Assembly (NCBI GenBank): GCA_002812745.2 | Contig: NCSJ02000098.1 | Coordinates: 62,001-126,000, forward strand | Reading direction: 5' to 3' | Source: Scytalidium lignicola | Lineage: Eukaryota > Ascomycota > Leotiomycetes | DNA: 64,000 nucleotides | Shown here: positions 11,249-21,559 of the stretch, piece after piece | Layout of the letters: each line of letters begins with the position of its first letter | How positions within the stretch are numbered: the stretch's first letter is position 1 | Made by a program: the position numbers and the translations under genes | The notes under the pieces: generated by a model | Seen by the model: only the letters and a program-made list of their open reading frames with translations | What the model was told of the DNA's origin: nothing | The model's database searches: none

Positions 11249-13675
11249 TCACTGGCCGTTGTTCATGCTCACCTCTCCAATCGTATTCCAATCCGCACCC
11301 TCGTTCTCCTCGTTCCCGGTGCTCCTCATCAGGCTCTCAAAGAAAGCCATGTCGACGCCCTGGAATGCCCAGTCTTCTGTCCCGGCAGCCAACCCAGGGT
11401 AGTCTCCCTGTTGCAAGAGAGGGTCGGATAAGCAGTTCTGGGGTTGCGGCGCGAAATGTGTAGCAACATCGTTTGCGCCAGTGGCCGGGATTGGAAGGGT
11501 CCCTATTTGTGTTTGAGTCCTTGCATAGGTATCTGACATCATTGAAGGTGCCTCGACATGGCCGTAGCTAGCATCGACCGATGTCATGGCCTCAATATTT
11601 GGAATTCCGCTAGGCCCAGCAAGCTCCGAGGAACGCATCTGGGACCCTGCATGGAGGCTTTTCGAGGTGATTGTACTGGCCCTGTCCATTACCTGTGTCT
11701 GAGCTGGGCGATTAGTTGTTGTAGTAGCTTGTGGGTTGGAAACCTCCTTGCTCAGGCCCTCACGGGCAATCTTGATAATGCCAAAGTAAGGAATATGTAC
11801 GCTCACGGCAGCATCATCATCTTGATCCGGGAGCGCTGTCCTGGTCCCTGCTTCCCGCACGCTCACCCTCTTGGGACGCGGTGGAAAGGAATCCGCCGTC
11901 TCAACCTCGATAGCCAATAGTCGGCGTAACAAGTCGGCACTCTGCGCACTCAGTGCATCCGAATTGAGACGATTAAGTTCTTTCATATTCTCCTGCACTT
12001 GCTCAATCATGGCCCGATCACTATGATACTGGTGAGCTAGGAGATTCTCCGCCCCTGCGAGGTGACTGTTTAGGTGGGCTAATAGTAAGGTCATGGCGGC
12101 CATGAGAGCGAGGAAGTCGACCGTTCGACAACTGTAGGCGATGGTGTTGAAGTTACGTAGTGTAATGAAGCGCGAGAGCACTTCCCGCGAGGCGTTCACG
12201 CAAGTGATTCGGGAGTACTCGTATTTGCGCTCGGCTGACAAGGTGCAAAGCATATAAGGCAGATGGAGCTGGTTAAGGAGGTTATAGTGGACTATCTGCG
12301 CGAACATCCGGCGCGTGTTCCAGAATAGAGCTTGCGAGTCAGTTGAGGTAATATCTAGGTTTGGTGCTAACCACCACTTGCTGGGGAGACTCCTAGCCGC
12401 CTTCTGCAGCTCCACGTCGAGGGTTCGCGTTAGAGTGATGTCATGGGAGCTTGGGTGGGATTCGTTACGCTCTAGGATTCGAGAGGCAATAACGCAGTGT
12501 ATTCGCTCGAGACGTCCCATGGGAGTATCGTTTGCGAGCATCGCGTCAGAAGCCATACTACGGTCGAGGGAGCCTTGGGGAACACCTAGCATGAGACAGA
12601 GATAGCGGTCCAGAAATACGATTCGGAACCACATATGGTGCGGGTGGTATTTCGTCTTAGGGTCAAGTACCTTGTACTGTGCCTGATTATCCGATCGATT
12701 AAGGCCCATCAGTTGTGCTATACTCATAGCTCTCCGACCTGATACCCAGCTTCGTCGGAGATTCCCGATATTCGCCTGATACACACTCTCGATCATTATG
12801 CACTCCAGGCCTTCAATACTGCCAAGAAGTTCATCATTCGTCGTGACGAGACTAGCAGCAAGATCTGCTAGCCGTTCCATTATTGCTCGTGGTGATTCTG
12901 AGAGACCTTTTATCTCCTTATGAAGGTCAGGGTGAAGATGCTGTAGGAAGGTGGCGAGTAGGAGCATATGCCTCGATATGAGGACAGGATGCATATTTGG
13001 TTTGGGGATCTCTAGTAAGGTTTCGGGAGTTGCAAGGCTGTTCTGGTCGAGGGTAGTGTATGGCATGGTCATGATTTCATGGGCGAGGACAGAAGGGTGA
13101 CGGCTGGCTCTGCATATCCTCTCCGTATCTTCTCGCGAGGGCAGTGATTTATGCAAGAACCGAGACAGCCTCTCATATTTGCCTTGTGAGGCTGGAAGAA
13201 AGCCATTCTCGACGGTGTGATGCTAATGAAAGCAGTTAGTAGCAATCCTCACGAAATCGGAATCTAGAATACAAACTTCAGAAGATTCATAGAAGGCTAG
13301 AGAGCGTGAAGGCTCCGATATCATAGACAAAGGAGTGGGAATACCATGGTCTGCACTTCTACTATCTTCACTGGACGTCGTGGGTGTTCTTGTGTCATAG
13401 ATGCTGCCATCACTGCCAGTGTGCAGAGCTTCAACCTGCACAACGCTATCAAGTGAAACATCCTTGGGGAACTCCTGACTGACACATTGGCTGCCCCGTC
13501 GCTGACAGCTGTTGCAGGTGGTAGCATTAGTGAGTGGGTCGAATATACACTTTATCTTACGCCGCTTGCATTCCCAGCAGCTGTGAGTGCCTTTCCGCAG
13601 CCTCCTCCGCTTTGCCTCGGATTGGGCGTGATGTGACGGAGCCACAGCTGGGGAAGGCGGTGACGAAGAAGACAT
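11249..13675 (-). CDS. Zn2Cys6 transcription factor, probable regulator of the adjacent MFS gene
   Basis: 790 aa in two exons, 13675-13277 and 13222-11249. The 54-nt intron (13223-13276) has ACTAAC near its acceptor. The zinc cluster near residues 31-63 reads CWECKRRKIKC, then a longer loop, then CNSCQRRGSQC, flanked by an Arg/Lys-rich N-terminus. A Ser/Thr-rich linker follows, then a middle homology region (GLECIMIESVYQANIGNLRRSW, MGLNRSDNQ, HHMWFRIVFLDRYLCLMLG). The C-terminus is Gln/Met-rich. The ATG at 13675 is used; the open frame runs three codons further to a TTG. The gene diverges from an intact MFS exporter 437 bp away. This arrangement is common for pathway- or drug-specific regulators that control their transporter, and the shared promoter holds clustered CGG-type sites. 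No lesion is visible. Confidence 0.88.
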
Positions 13676-14112
13676 TGCATACAAGCTCCCAACAGAATTA
13701 GACTACCGGCAGATAAAGTGAGTATTTAGCTTGGAAGTGCGGCGAGACGCAAGGTAAAATTGTGGTGCGGACGGAGGAAGGTTGAAATGCATGTAGGCAC
13801 GGCGGACGAAAAGGTTGACGCTGATCAATCAGCGGTTGCTTACACATCGCTTCTCTTTGCCGTCGTTTAATCCACGGACGGAGGTACCGCATGAGATGTA
13901 CCTCCGTGCTATGCCTCCGTACTTCCGCACATCATTATATTACCCCCTTTGTGAAATTCCTGGTCATGGAAATATATAATGTTGACGGAGCTGCTTTGCA
14001 GACAATGTTGTGACATGACAAGCTCGTGTCATCCTAAGCTACTTCGATTCACATCAAATAGGATCACGACATCCTTTCGACTTTTCGTAGTTCAACTCCC
14101 CGCAAATAGACA
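13676..14112. promoter_or_regulatory. Bidirectional promoter with four ACGGAGG motifs
   Basis: 437 bp between the start codons of the Zn2Cys6 factor and the MFS gene. ACGGAGG occurs at 13773-13779 and 13878-13884 on plus, and at 13901-13907 and 13914-13920 as its complement CCTCCGT. The middle pair extends to a perfect 10-bp palindrome, ACGGAGGTAC at 13878-13887 and GTACCTCCGT at 13898-13907, with a 10-bp spacer. Zn2Cys6 dimers typically bind paired CGG triplets, so this is a good operator candidate; binding by the neighbouring factor is inference. Confidence 0.6.
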
Positions 14113-15943
14113 ATGTCAAGTGACGAGAATGAACGAGAGCTAAAAGCTTCTACCGAGTCGGATACAACAAACTCACCAAAAATTATCTGTGACGAGGAGA
14201 AGCCGCAGGAACCGGTTCCATCTTTTCTGGTGGGATGGGATGGCGATAATGATCCTCTAGACCCTCGCACCTTTTCACCAGTGAGGAAGTGGTTCTACGT
14301 GGCTGTGGTAGCTGTGGGTTCTCTCTTGGTGTGAGTACTTCGAAGTCTACTCTTCTTCGAAACTACTGACAGCATACAGAACTGCCGCCTCATCCCTGTA
14401 TACCTCGTGCTATGAACAGCTCATCAAGGAGTTTAGATGCTCTCAAGAAATTGCAAACCTTGGACTGTCGCTTTACGTCCTTGGTCTGGGCATCGGACCT
14501 CTGGTTTTTAGCCCGCTTTCAGAGGTATGGTCACCGTTTCGCTGTTGCTTCACCACTCACACTTGGATGTCAGTTCTATGGACGGAGGCCAATATACCTT
14601 ACCTCGACAGTATTCTTCTTGATATGGCTGATTCCATGCGCTGTTGCACAAAATATCCAGACACTCTTGGTCGCGCGATTTCTTAATGGTGTATCAGGAA
14701 GTGCATTCCTCGCTGTTGCTGGTGGGACTGTGGTGGACTTATTCATCCCTCAGCAACTTCTGCTTCCGATGACAGTCTTCACTGGTGCTCCCTTCATTGG
14801 ACCAGCTCTCGGGCCGCTCATCGGCGGCTTCATCAATTCGTTCACCACTTGGTAAATCCATAATGCTCATCTACTCACATCTGCTAACCTGACTTAGGCG
14901 CTGGTCTTTCTATGTTCTCCTCATCTGGACTGGAGTTATCCTCGTCTGTGTCCTCTTCGTACCAGAAACATTTCACCCCATCCTCCTCAGTAAAAAAGCG
15001 GCGACTCTCCGTGAAAGCACAAACAACAACGCGTACCACTCCGCCTCCGAGGTAACCCGCGCATCAAAGACCCTCTCACAGGCTCTCCTTACTTCTCTCT
15101 ACGTCCCATTCCAACTTCTGTTTCTCGACCCCATGATCCTGGCTCTCAGCACATACACCTCTCTCCTCCAAGGAATCCTCTACCTCTTTTTCGGTGCCTT
15201 CCCTTTAGTGTTCGGCACCAACCACGGCTTCAATCTCTGGCAAATTGGCCTCACGTTCCTCGGTCTCTTGATAGGTAACTTTATTGCATGCTTGTGCAAC
15301 CCGCTCTGGCACAAGAACTGGATGGGGCTCATCCGTAAAATGAAGGAGAAGCATGGGGCGGAGTATAAACCTGAACCCGAGTTGAGACTACCGCCCGCGA
15401 TGGTAGGATCGGTGTTGGTCACTGTGGGGTTGTTTTGGTTTGCGTGGACGACTTATTCGTCTGTGCATTGGATTGTGCTTATTATTGCAACTATATTCTT
15501 CAGTACTGGGTATGTCTTTTACTTTTCCCTTTGAAAATGGTGTAGTAGAACCTGTTAACATTGGTGGTTGAACAGACTTTTCTTCGTGTTCCAGGGGATC
15601 TGGACGTTCCTTGTGGCTGCGTATCCTAAGCACGCAGCCAGTTCTATGGCTGTTAATACGACTACGCGCTGCATCTTTGCCGCGGCATTCCCGCTGTTTA
15701 CAGACCAAAGTAAGCTCCGATCATCCAGGAAGACTGGAGTGATGCTGACTAGCTCTTAGTGTTTAACAATCTCGGCTTCCAATGGGCGTCGTCATTGCTT
15801 GCTTTCTTGACTTTGGCCATGCTGCCTTTCCCGTAAGTGCTATTTCCGGAACCTTTTCGTGTACTTACTTAACCTCGCCTAGATACATTTTCTTCCGGTA
15901 TGGAAAAGACTTGAGGGCGAGAAGCAAGCTTGCTTTAGGATAA
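14113..15943 (+). CDS. MFS transporter, DHA1-type drug or metabolite:H+ antiporter
   Basis: 506 aa in seven exons: 14113-14330, 14380-14524, 14574-14851, 14898-15509, 15576-15709, 15760-15832, 15883-15943. Every splice restores frame and the total is a multiple of three. After an acidic cytoplasmic N-terminus comes the DHA1-typical GDNDPLDPRTFSPVRKW, the first membrane segments (VAVVAVGSLLV; SLYVLGLGIGPLVFSPLSE), the loop 2-3 signature FYGRRPIYLTS, and TGAPFIGPALGPLIGGFI, which matches the antiporter motif. The central cytoplasmic loop is charged (LLSKKAATLRESTNNN). The last helices include FQGIWTFLVAAYPKHAASSM and FNNLGFQWASSLLAFLTLA. It resembles plasma-membrane polyamine/multidrug exporters (TPO1/FLU1 group). 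The divergent zinc-cluster regulator and its clustered motifs suggest induced expression, possibly self-resistance or detoxification. Substrate unknown. Confidence 0.88.
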
Positions 15944-16344
15944 GTGCGCTTGCCTAAGAGGATAGAAGTTTGCTGTAGCTCTCAGTCGGTCGATCGATCC
16001 TAGGAGAACTGATGAAGGAAGATGTCTGTTACGAATGGCTTGCTACTGTACCGGGAGGATTCTAACCAGCCAGTACCAGCAGCACACTCTTTGTAATCTT
16101 AAGTATCTCAATCGTTGGCGCTCACGTGATCATCAGGTTCACGTTGTGTAATACAATATGTATTTAAACCCATGTGTAAGCTAATCTAATCTTAGACTTA
16201 CTATGCTGTGCTCTATAGTCTGTACTCTGTTTTCTGCGGCCGAATTACTAAAAATTTGCGCTGTGAAAAAAATATTAAACATTGGTTCTACATAGCTGTA
16301 CTGTACTGTCCAGTACACATTCTAATCCAAATGGAAAATTAATT
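15944..16344. other. Intergenic, no gene seen
   Basis: Region between the convergent MFS gene and the thioesterase relic; AT-rich 3' flanks only. Confidence 0.5.
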
Positions 16345-16911
16345 CTAGAAACTAAAATAAGCCAAGGCTTTTTCCATTTGTTCATGGAGTAGGTGTACGT
16401 GCCCAGGCATCGCCATGTCAAGATGATCTGAATCCATCGACGGAGTCAACATGTCTCCGACATACCCGTCCCGGCAGTTGGGGTCTAGATCGGCCTTCAT
16501 CTTGTTGGGGACAAAACACGCAAACGGCCCTAATTTGAGATTCTCCATATAACCTGGGTAGGAGTTGGTGGGGATCCCTTCGTCAGCTAGCATCTTCATC
16601 GCCTTGGGGTCGTTAGCAACACAAATCACCAGACCCTTTTCGGCCTAGATCACAGCTGCTCGAGCAGGTCGCTCCGTGACGGCGCCGGCGGGTNGGTATA
16701 ACCTCATGGCAATGAGGTACGCTCGCAAATGTTGGTGCATGGTGCCTGCTGCGGTCCACAGGCCATCTGTGGCGGTGGCAGCCCCGAATATGGTGATGCC
16801 GGTGTCAGTTTCGCGGTTGAGCTCGTCCTCATCCAGCACGGTGGTTGCAGGTCGCGGAAAATACAAGTCGATGATCAGAAGACCATCTATCTCGCGGCTC
16901 ACCGCTGGCAA
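16345..16911 (-). pseudogene. Thioesterase-domain-like fragment with an internal stop
   Basis: An open frame at 16911-16645 (GLLIIDLYFPRP; HLRAYLIAMRLY; ERPARAAVI) is followed, after TAG at 16645-16647, by an in-frame continuation AEKGLVICVANDPKAMKML and onward to SMDSDHLDMAMPGHVHLL at 16345. Order and motifs suit the second half of an alpha/beta-hydrolase thioesterase like those that end fungal PKS or NRPS-like enzymes: a GLLxID strand, the lid region, and an Asp-His-Leu-Asp near the C-terminus that could hold the catalytic His. The N-terminal half with the nucleophile Ser is absent; an in-frame stop lies just upstream. One base near 16694 is undetermined. The TAG is at a position that could have been CAG. 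Read as the remnant of a biosynthetic gene. The family assignment rests on weak resemblance. Confidence 0.55.
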
Positions 16912-16933
16912 TTGAGTCGAGTCTCAATTCTGA

Positions 16934-18142
16934 TCAGATATAGCCAGAATCAGGGTTATAATCCGATAAACACAGCCCGTGAACTGGCGACATTTCGCCA
17001 TGAGCAAAACCTCTCTGCTTTCGAGTAGCGACAGACCAAAAAACGCAGAGATCCCTAACTCGTGGTCCCAGTGGCGGATACGGCTCCGATTGCCAGCCTA
17101 CAGAGGGGTGGCGCATTTGATCTGTAGAAAATTGGGACCATTTCTGTATAGTATTATCATCGAGTTGGGTATCAACTACTTCGAAGAGACAGGCCTTCAA
17201 GTCAGGAACAGAAAGAGAGTCCTGGAAAACAACAACACCATCTTCGAGCAGTCTTTGCCGCATAGTCCTGCCATCTTCAAATCCATCGGCTCGTGGTCGG
17301 AGTGTTATCCTGAACACACGTTGTAGCTTCCGTTTCGTCCCTCGACCACTGTGCATTACCAGATCACAACTCTGCAGCGCTGAGTCCGGATCCTCAATCC
17401 GTTTGGCAGCGTGAAAGAGCCACTTGTGGAATGGATGCGAGTTGAACCAATATAAGACTAGATCCGAGAGGAACATGCCAAAGTCCAACCGCAGGTAGCG
17501 TACTTGGGTCCAGTTTTTCAGCGACGGGTCGCATGCTCGAATCGTTTCCATATGATCCGTATTCTTGCCTTCTAAGATGTAACACCACTCCATAACACGA
17601 TATCGGCTTTGGACCATTCGCATCATGCCTGGACCAAAGATATTTGATCCCTCCTTTAAGATAAGGAGGTCCAGCGGGTTTGTGGGCTTGGTCGGTTTAT
17701 CACGTATTGCATCCTCCATTATCACCATTGGCTTATCAGGCGGGTTGAGGTCCATAAAGTGTAAAGTGTCAAGAACAAAGTTGAATAGAATCAAAGGTTC
17801 GAAGTCAAGGACCGGGAAGTCATGTAAACCATCTATATATTCGCCCGATGTCGTGGCGGCTTCTAATGGCGAATAGTGTTGAGCAACGATGTTACGGGCT
17901 TCACGGCAGGTATGCATAGCTGCTGGAGGACAAGTCATGCTCTTCAGACTCCAGCGTCCAGGTTCAATCTCATAGGGAACGATTCCAACGATGCGCGGGT
18001 TTACAGTGGTTTCCCATACCTTGGCTCGGATTTCGAACGGGAGGTCATTGAACTTGGGAAAGACATTGCTTAAGTCGGCTGTTTCTTCTGTAGATGCTGT
18101 AGTTCGTTCTTCGGTTGTTGAGGTTGATTGATTATTACCCAT
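16934..18142 (-). CDS. 2EXR-domain protein with N-myristoylation-like N-terminus
   Basis: Single-exon gene, 402 aa. After a Ser/Thr/Glu-rich N-terminus, residues about 27-60 read FPKFNDLPFEIRAKVWE, then PRIVGIV. This is the opening of the fungal 2EXR domain (F.L...LR..IW...PR.V), an abundant family of unknown function found in many filamentous ascomycetes. A typical next conserved part is CPPAAMHTCREARNIV. The protein starts MGNNQS, with Gly2 and Ser6 as in N-myristoylated proteins, so membrane tethering is possible. The remainder has a charged, globular character without recognisable motifs. The ATG at 18142 is well placed relative to the domain. It ends about 20 bp before the thioesterase relic on the same strand. 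Confidence 0.8.
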   Translation of the reverse strand: MGNNQSTSTTEERTTASTEETADLSNVFPKFNDLPFEIRAKVWETTVNPRIVGIVPYEIEPGRWSLKSMTCPPAAMHTCREARNIVAQHYSPLEAATTSGEYIDGLHDFPVLDFEPLILFNFVLDTLHFMDLNPPDKPMVIMEDAIRDKPTKPTNPLDLLILKEGSNIFGPGMMRMVQSRYRVMEWCYILEGKNTDHMETIRACDPSLKNWTQVRYLRLDFGMFLSDLVLYWFNSHPFHKWLFHAAKRIEDPDSALQSCDLVMHSGRGTKRKLQRVFRITLRPRADGFEDGRTMRQRLLEDGVVVFQDSLSVPDLKACLFEVVDTQLDDNTIQKWSQFSTDQMRHPSVGWQSEPYPPLGPRVRDLCVFWSVATRKQRGFAHGEMSPVHGLCLSDYNPDSGYI

Positions 18143-19395
18143 TTCGACTCGAAATATTGCTGGTCAAAGTACTGTGAAGCAATTATTGTGTGTCCTGCTG
18201 TTAGAGAGGATGTAATAACGGAGAGGTAATCCTATTTATTTTGCTACTGTAATCATGCTCAAGGTTGTGACCGGTATGTGTAAGCACAGGCTAAAAATAG
18301 AAGCGAAAGTTCGCGAGCCACGAGATCAGCTATTACTTTGATAGCTATATTATGCTAATTCGCACTAGGTTCATTTTAGTAGGATTTATGAATTTTATAC
18401 TATTATTAAACTAATTATATGTGAGATATCCGTGCACAAAAGGTGTTCTAATTTATAGACTTTAGGACTTACTCTCCTTAATTATAGCACTTTTAAGTAG
18501 TATAATCACTATACTTACAAGTGGAACCACCCATTATCACCCCTTAATCACCTCTTAACTTACTAAAAGAAAGTAAAATGTATTCAGTTGAGACATAGTC
18601 AATTTTATCAAATCCCAAGATATTCCTTCCGATCTTGTATTGTATCTACGCTTTAACTCAAACGACCACCAATATACTATCAACATCGTCATGCAGACAC
18701 GTACAGTTATACACATGTAGTAGGATCCATAGGTAGCAAGATATTGCAATATATTAATGGATATGCATAGAATTTGACTTATACGCACATACGTATATTA
18801 CTTCTAGTATACAGCTCACTCGGGAATAATACTAAAGAAACCCTACCAGAGTTATGCTCATATGTGTAGGAAATAGGAAAGGATAGAAGTCGATGAGAAC
18901 AGTGAAAAGAATTTTATTGAATATAGCGGCTATAACTGTCTCCTACGAACCACCGTACAGACAGTAAGCTGGCAATTCAAGTTAGCTAGAAGGCAGTCTT
19001 CGAGTTGCTATATATAGGTTGCTTGGTTGATGACATTGGCATACCTTCTTTCTCCCTGTGTATGTGTTAACTATTTTGCAATAATATATAACTCAATAGC
19101 TAGCAGCTGTGTAGCCCTTGCTATATAAGAGCAGACAAGGCCCTGGAGGGCGGCTAATACATGTGAGCTTGAATGGACCACATATTTTAATCTGCGAGTA
19201 CATGTAATTACTTCTTCTTAAGCTCTTGGTTTAACTGGTCAACTCTAATTTCTAGTGAAAAGTGTGAATTATTCACGCTCGCAAAGCACGAAGTATACAA
19301 CCTCTATACTTGCTGCTACGTCTACATTTCGCATCAAATGGCACAACAGATTTAGTCTTAAAAGGAGTGATTTGAAGGTCTAGTTAGTTCTAGTG
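18143..19395. other. AT-rich intergenic DNA, no gene seen
   Basis: About 1.25 kb separating two minus-strand genes. Only short frames without similarity; no ordered repeats. Confidence 0.5.
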
Positions 19396-20554
19396 CTAAT
19401 GACGCTCATGTGCACAGCACGATCCCTCCATAGCCGNCCTCGCCAACTTGGCTCGGCTCAACGGACCTGGCGCGGGCCGCAGGTCCCGTTCCAATAAGTC
19501 CGATTCGAGGTTCCTAGGAAATACTACATCTCTGCCACGCTTCAGCATCTTCTTTTTTGCCACCGTTTCCGAGTAGACCATGTTTAGCCAGTTTCCGAGG
19601 CGGTAACCACCCTTTGCAATTTGCAGCTCGATAGTACCAATGACAGAGTTGTAGTAAGTAGGGTACAAATCGCCTTGCTGTAAAGCAGCGGCACCGTTGG
19701 GCATGACGACGGTACAGACGAAAGCGTTCGCATCAGAGGCCCAGCGTGTAGCAGTGGTGACCACGTCGTCGATATCGTCGCCGTTGATCCAGCTAGCAGC
19801 CTGGGACTTGTAAGCCCCGGAAGTGATGTCGGTGATGAGCGTGTTGGCCCAAGACTGTGCGTCGGCCAGGGAGCTCCCGCCGATAAGCTTCTCGGGCATG
19901 TATGTATCCCAGTCTGAATGCAGGTTGTCGTCGTCGTAACCGTCGAAGGTGACCTTAATATCATTGCCGCCAACCTCGTAGGCCTCGTCGTGCAGCGGCT
20001 GCGTGATATCGCCAACGAAGTGGACGAGGAACCGGAGTGCCTCAGCCACATGGTCGGCACTCAACCTCCCATCGCCAACGCGCTGGGTGTAATTGGCCAA
20101 GGCGGAGATGGAGCAGCCAGAGCTGCCACAATCGCGACTGTAGTTAACGTCGCAGGTCGTCGGCGGGCTGTCCTCGGCGTCGATGAAGTGGAGAGGGGCT
20201 GACCAGGCGCCCGCCGTTGTCGCGCGGTAGTCGTCAGCCCAGGAGGCTATGTTGGCGAGGTACGAGGTGGAGGTGTCATCAAGGACGCCCTGGGCCCTGT
20301 TTTACATGTGGCAATGCCGCTTAAGTCAGAAGCCAGTTCCAATTCTCTAGGCCTTTGCCAATGACAAAATCTACGGTTTAGAGAGAAGAGGCACATAATG
20401 CTAAGGGATTCAAATGCAATACTAACCAGGATGCAGTGCTGGCAGTGAGGTAATGTTGCGCAACGTATGCAATAGTTGCATGGCCCAGCACACCCCAGCC
20501 ATGCACGCCCCGCAGAGCCGCAAGAGTCAGGAGGAAGAACTTAGTAAGTGACAT
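19396..20554 (-). CDS. Secreted S1/P1-type zinc nuclease
   Basis: 342 aa in two exons, 20554-20427 and 20296-19396; the 130-nt intron splits a Trp codon. A signal peptide (MSLTKFFLLTLAALRGVHG) is followed by WGVLGHATIAYVAQ, giving the mature N-terminal Trp and first His that bind zinc in this family. Other ligand motifs are present in order: WADDY, LHFIDAED, VHFVGDITQPLHDE and NLHSDWD. Cysteines in CDVNYSRDCGSSGC match the S1 disulphide region. Such enzymes cut single-stranded nucleic acids and 3'-phosphates outside the cell, often for phosphate scavenging. A C-terminal tail of about 45 residues rich in Arg/Lys, unlike classic S1 nuclease, contains one undetermined residue (base 19437). The gene is noticeably more GC-rich than its flanks. 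Activity is likely since all motif positions look intact. Confidence 0.9.
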
Positions 20555-21559
20555 TCTATCTGCCGAATCTGAAGAGCGGGAATTTAATGCACGGATCAGT
20601 AAACGATTAGAGATGCTCTTGGCAGACCTCTTGCCACGGGTCTTAGTAGTTTCCTTGGCAATGGCACACAAGGCGATATATGTATGTGTATATATACCTT
20701 TAGATCCCGAGGCCTGCCACTTCACATGATTATCAATTCTGCAAATCACTATGCCGCCTCAAGGGCTGGTCCTCGTCGCAGGGCGGGCCCGGCCAGAGTC
20801 CAGAATTGTACTCCGTATCAGGAGCCGGATTAGGAGCACGAGAAACATCCGAAGATAAGGTAGTGGCTATGAGAAGAAATGCGTGGTTGAGAGCGGCCTT
20901 GCGATCCGATGAACCAGCGGAGTTGCGTTGCCTATTCTGGCAGGTCGGGATGATCTAATTACACCCCGCGCTATTTGGGCATTATTATTGTGGTGTGTGT
21001 TACAACTTCTCGTTCTGATAGGAGGGGAGGGCTTTAGCTAGGCTTGAGCCCAATCTATATTGCATTATGTCACATGAGTTCGTACAATCCAATGCAAAAC
21101 CTTGAAGTCGTTTCCCTCTTTTTGTCGTATTAAACCTAATTAACTTTTATCAATTGAAATGGCATGGGTCCCAGTCCCACGTTCCTGATAATTAAGCCTA
21201 AGTGGTTGCGATCCCACCTTGCGCAACCACTGTTATGCTTTAAATTGGAAGTTAATAGTGAATTTAAGCACGCTTATTGATAACCCGAGTCTAGTGTAAT
21301 CCCGCAGGATTTGGAGCGAAAGAAAGATTAAATTTTATATTAGATGTTTTGATAGTGGTTGCGTTACAATTACTTTGATCGGAGTGTTACTCTCTTGCGG
21401 CTGTGGCTGATGACATGCATGAAGAAGCCCCCGAAGGAGGGTGCCACAATCTTTTGATTTTACTTGCTCCATATTAAATGCAGCCGTACGCATGTAGCTT
21501 GACGGCCATAATTCATTCTGTTTACGCAGAGCACGAGAGTATATACTAACACATCGCAA
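20555..21559. other. Intergenic, contains a hairpin repeat
   Basis: Promoter side of the nuclease gene and 3' flank of the MFS gene. Apart from the AGTGGTTGCG inverted repeat listed separately, nothing is recognisable. Confidence 0.45.
21201..21231. repeat. Perfect 10-bp inverted repeat AGTGGTTGCG / CGCAACCACT
   Basis: Arms at 21201-21210 and 21222-21231 with an 11-nt loop. A third copy of AGTGGTTGCG lies at 21354-21363. It could be a protein-binding palindrome or the remnant end of a small element; no coding context. Confidence 0.55.

Noticed and set aside
11114..12605. Several plus-strand open frames within 11.1-12.6 kb
   Set aside because: Antisense shadows of the Zn2Cys6 gene on the minus strand.
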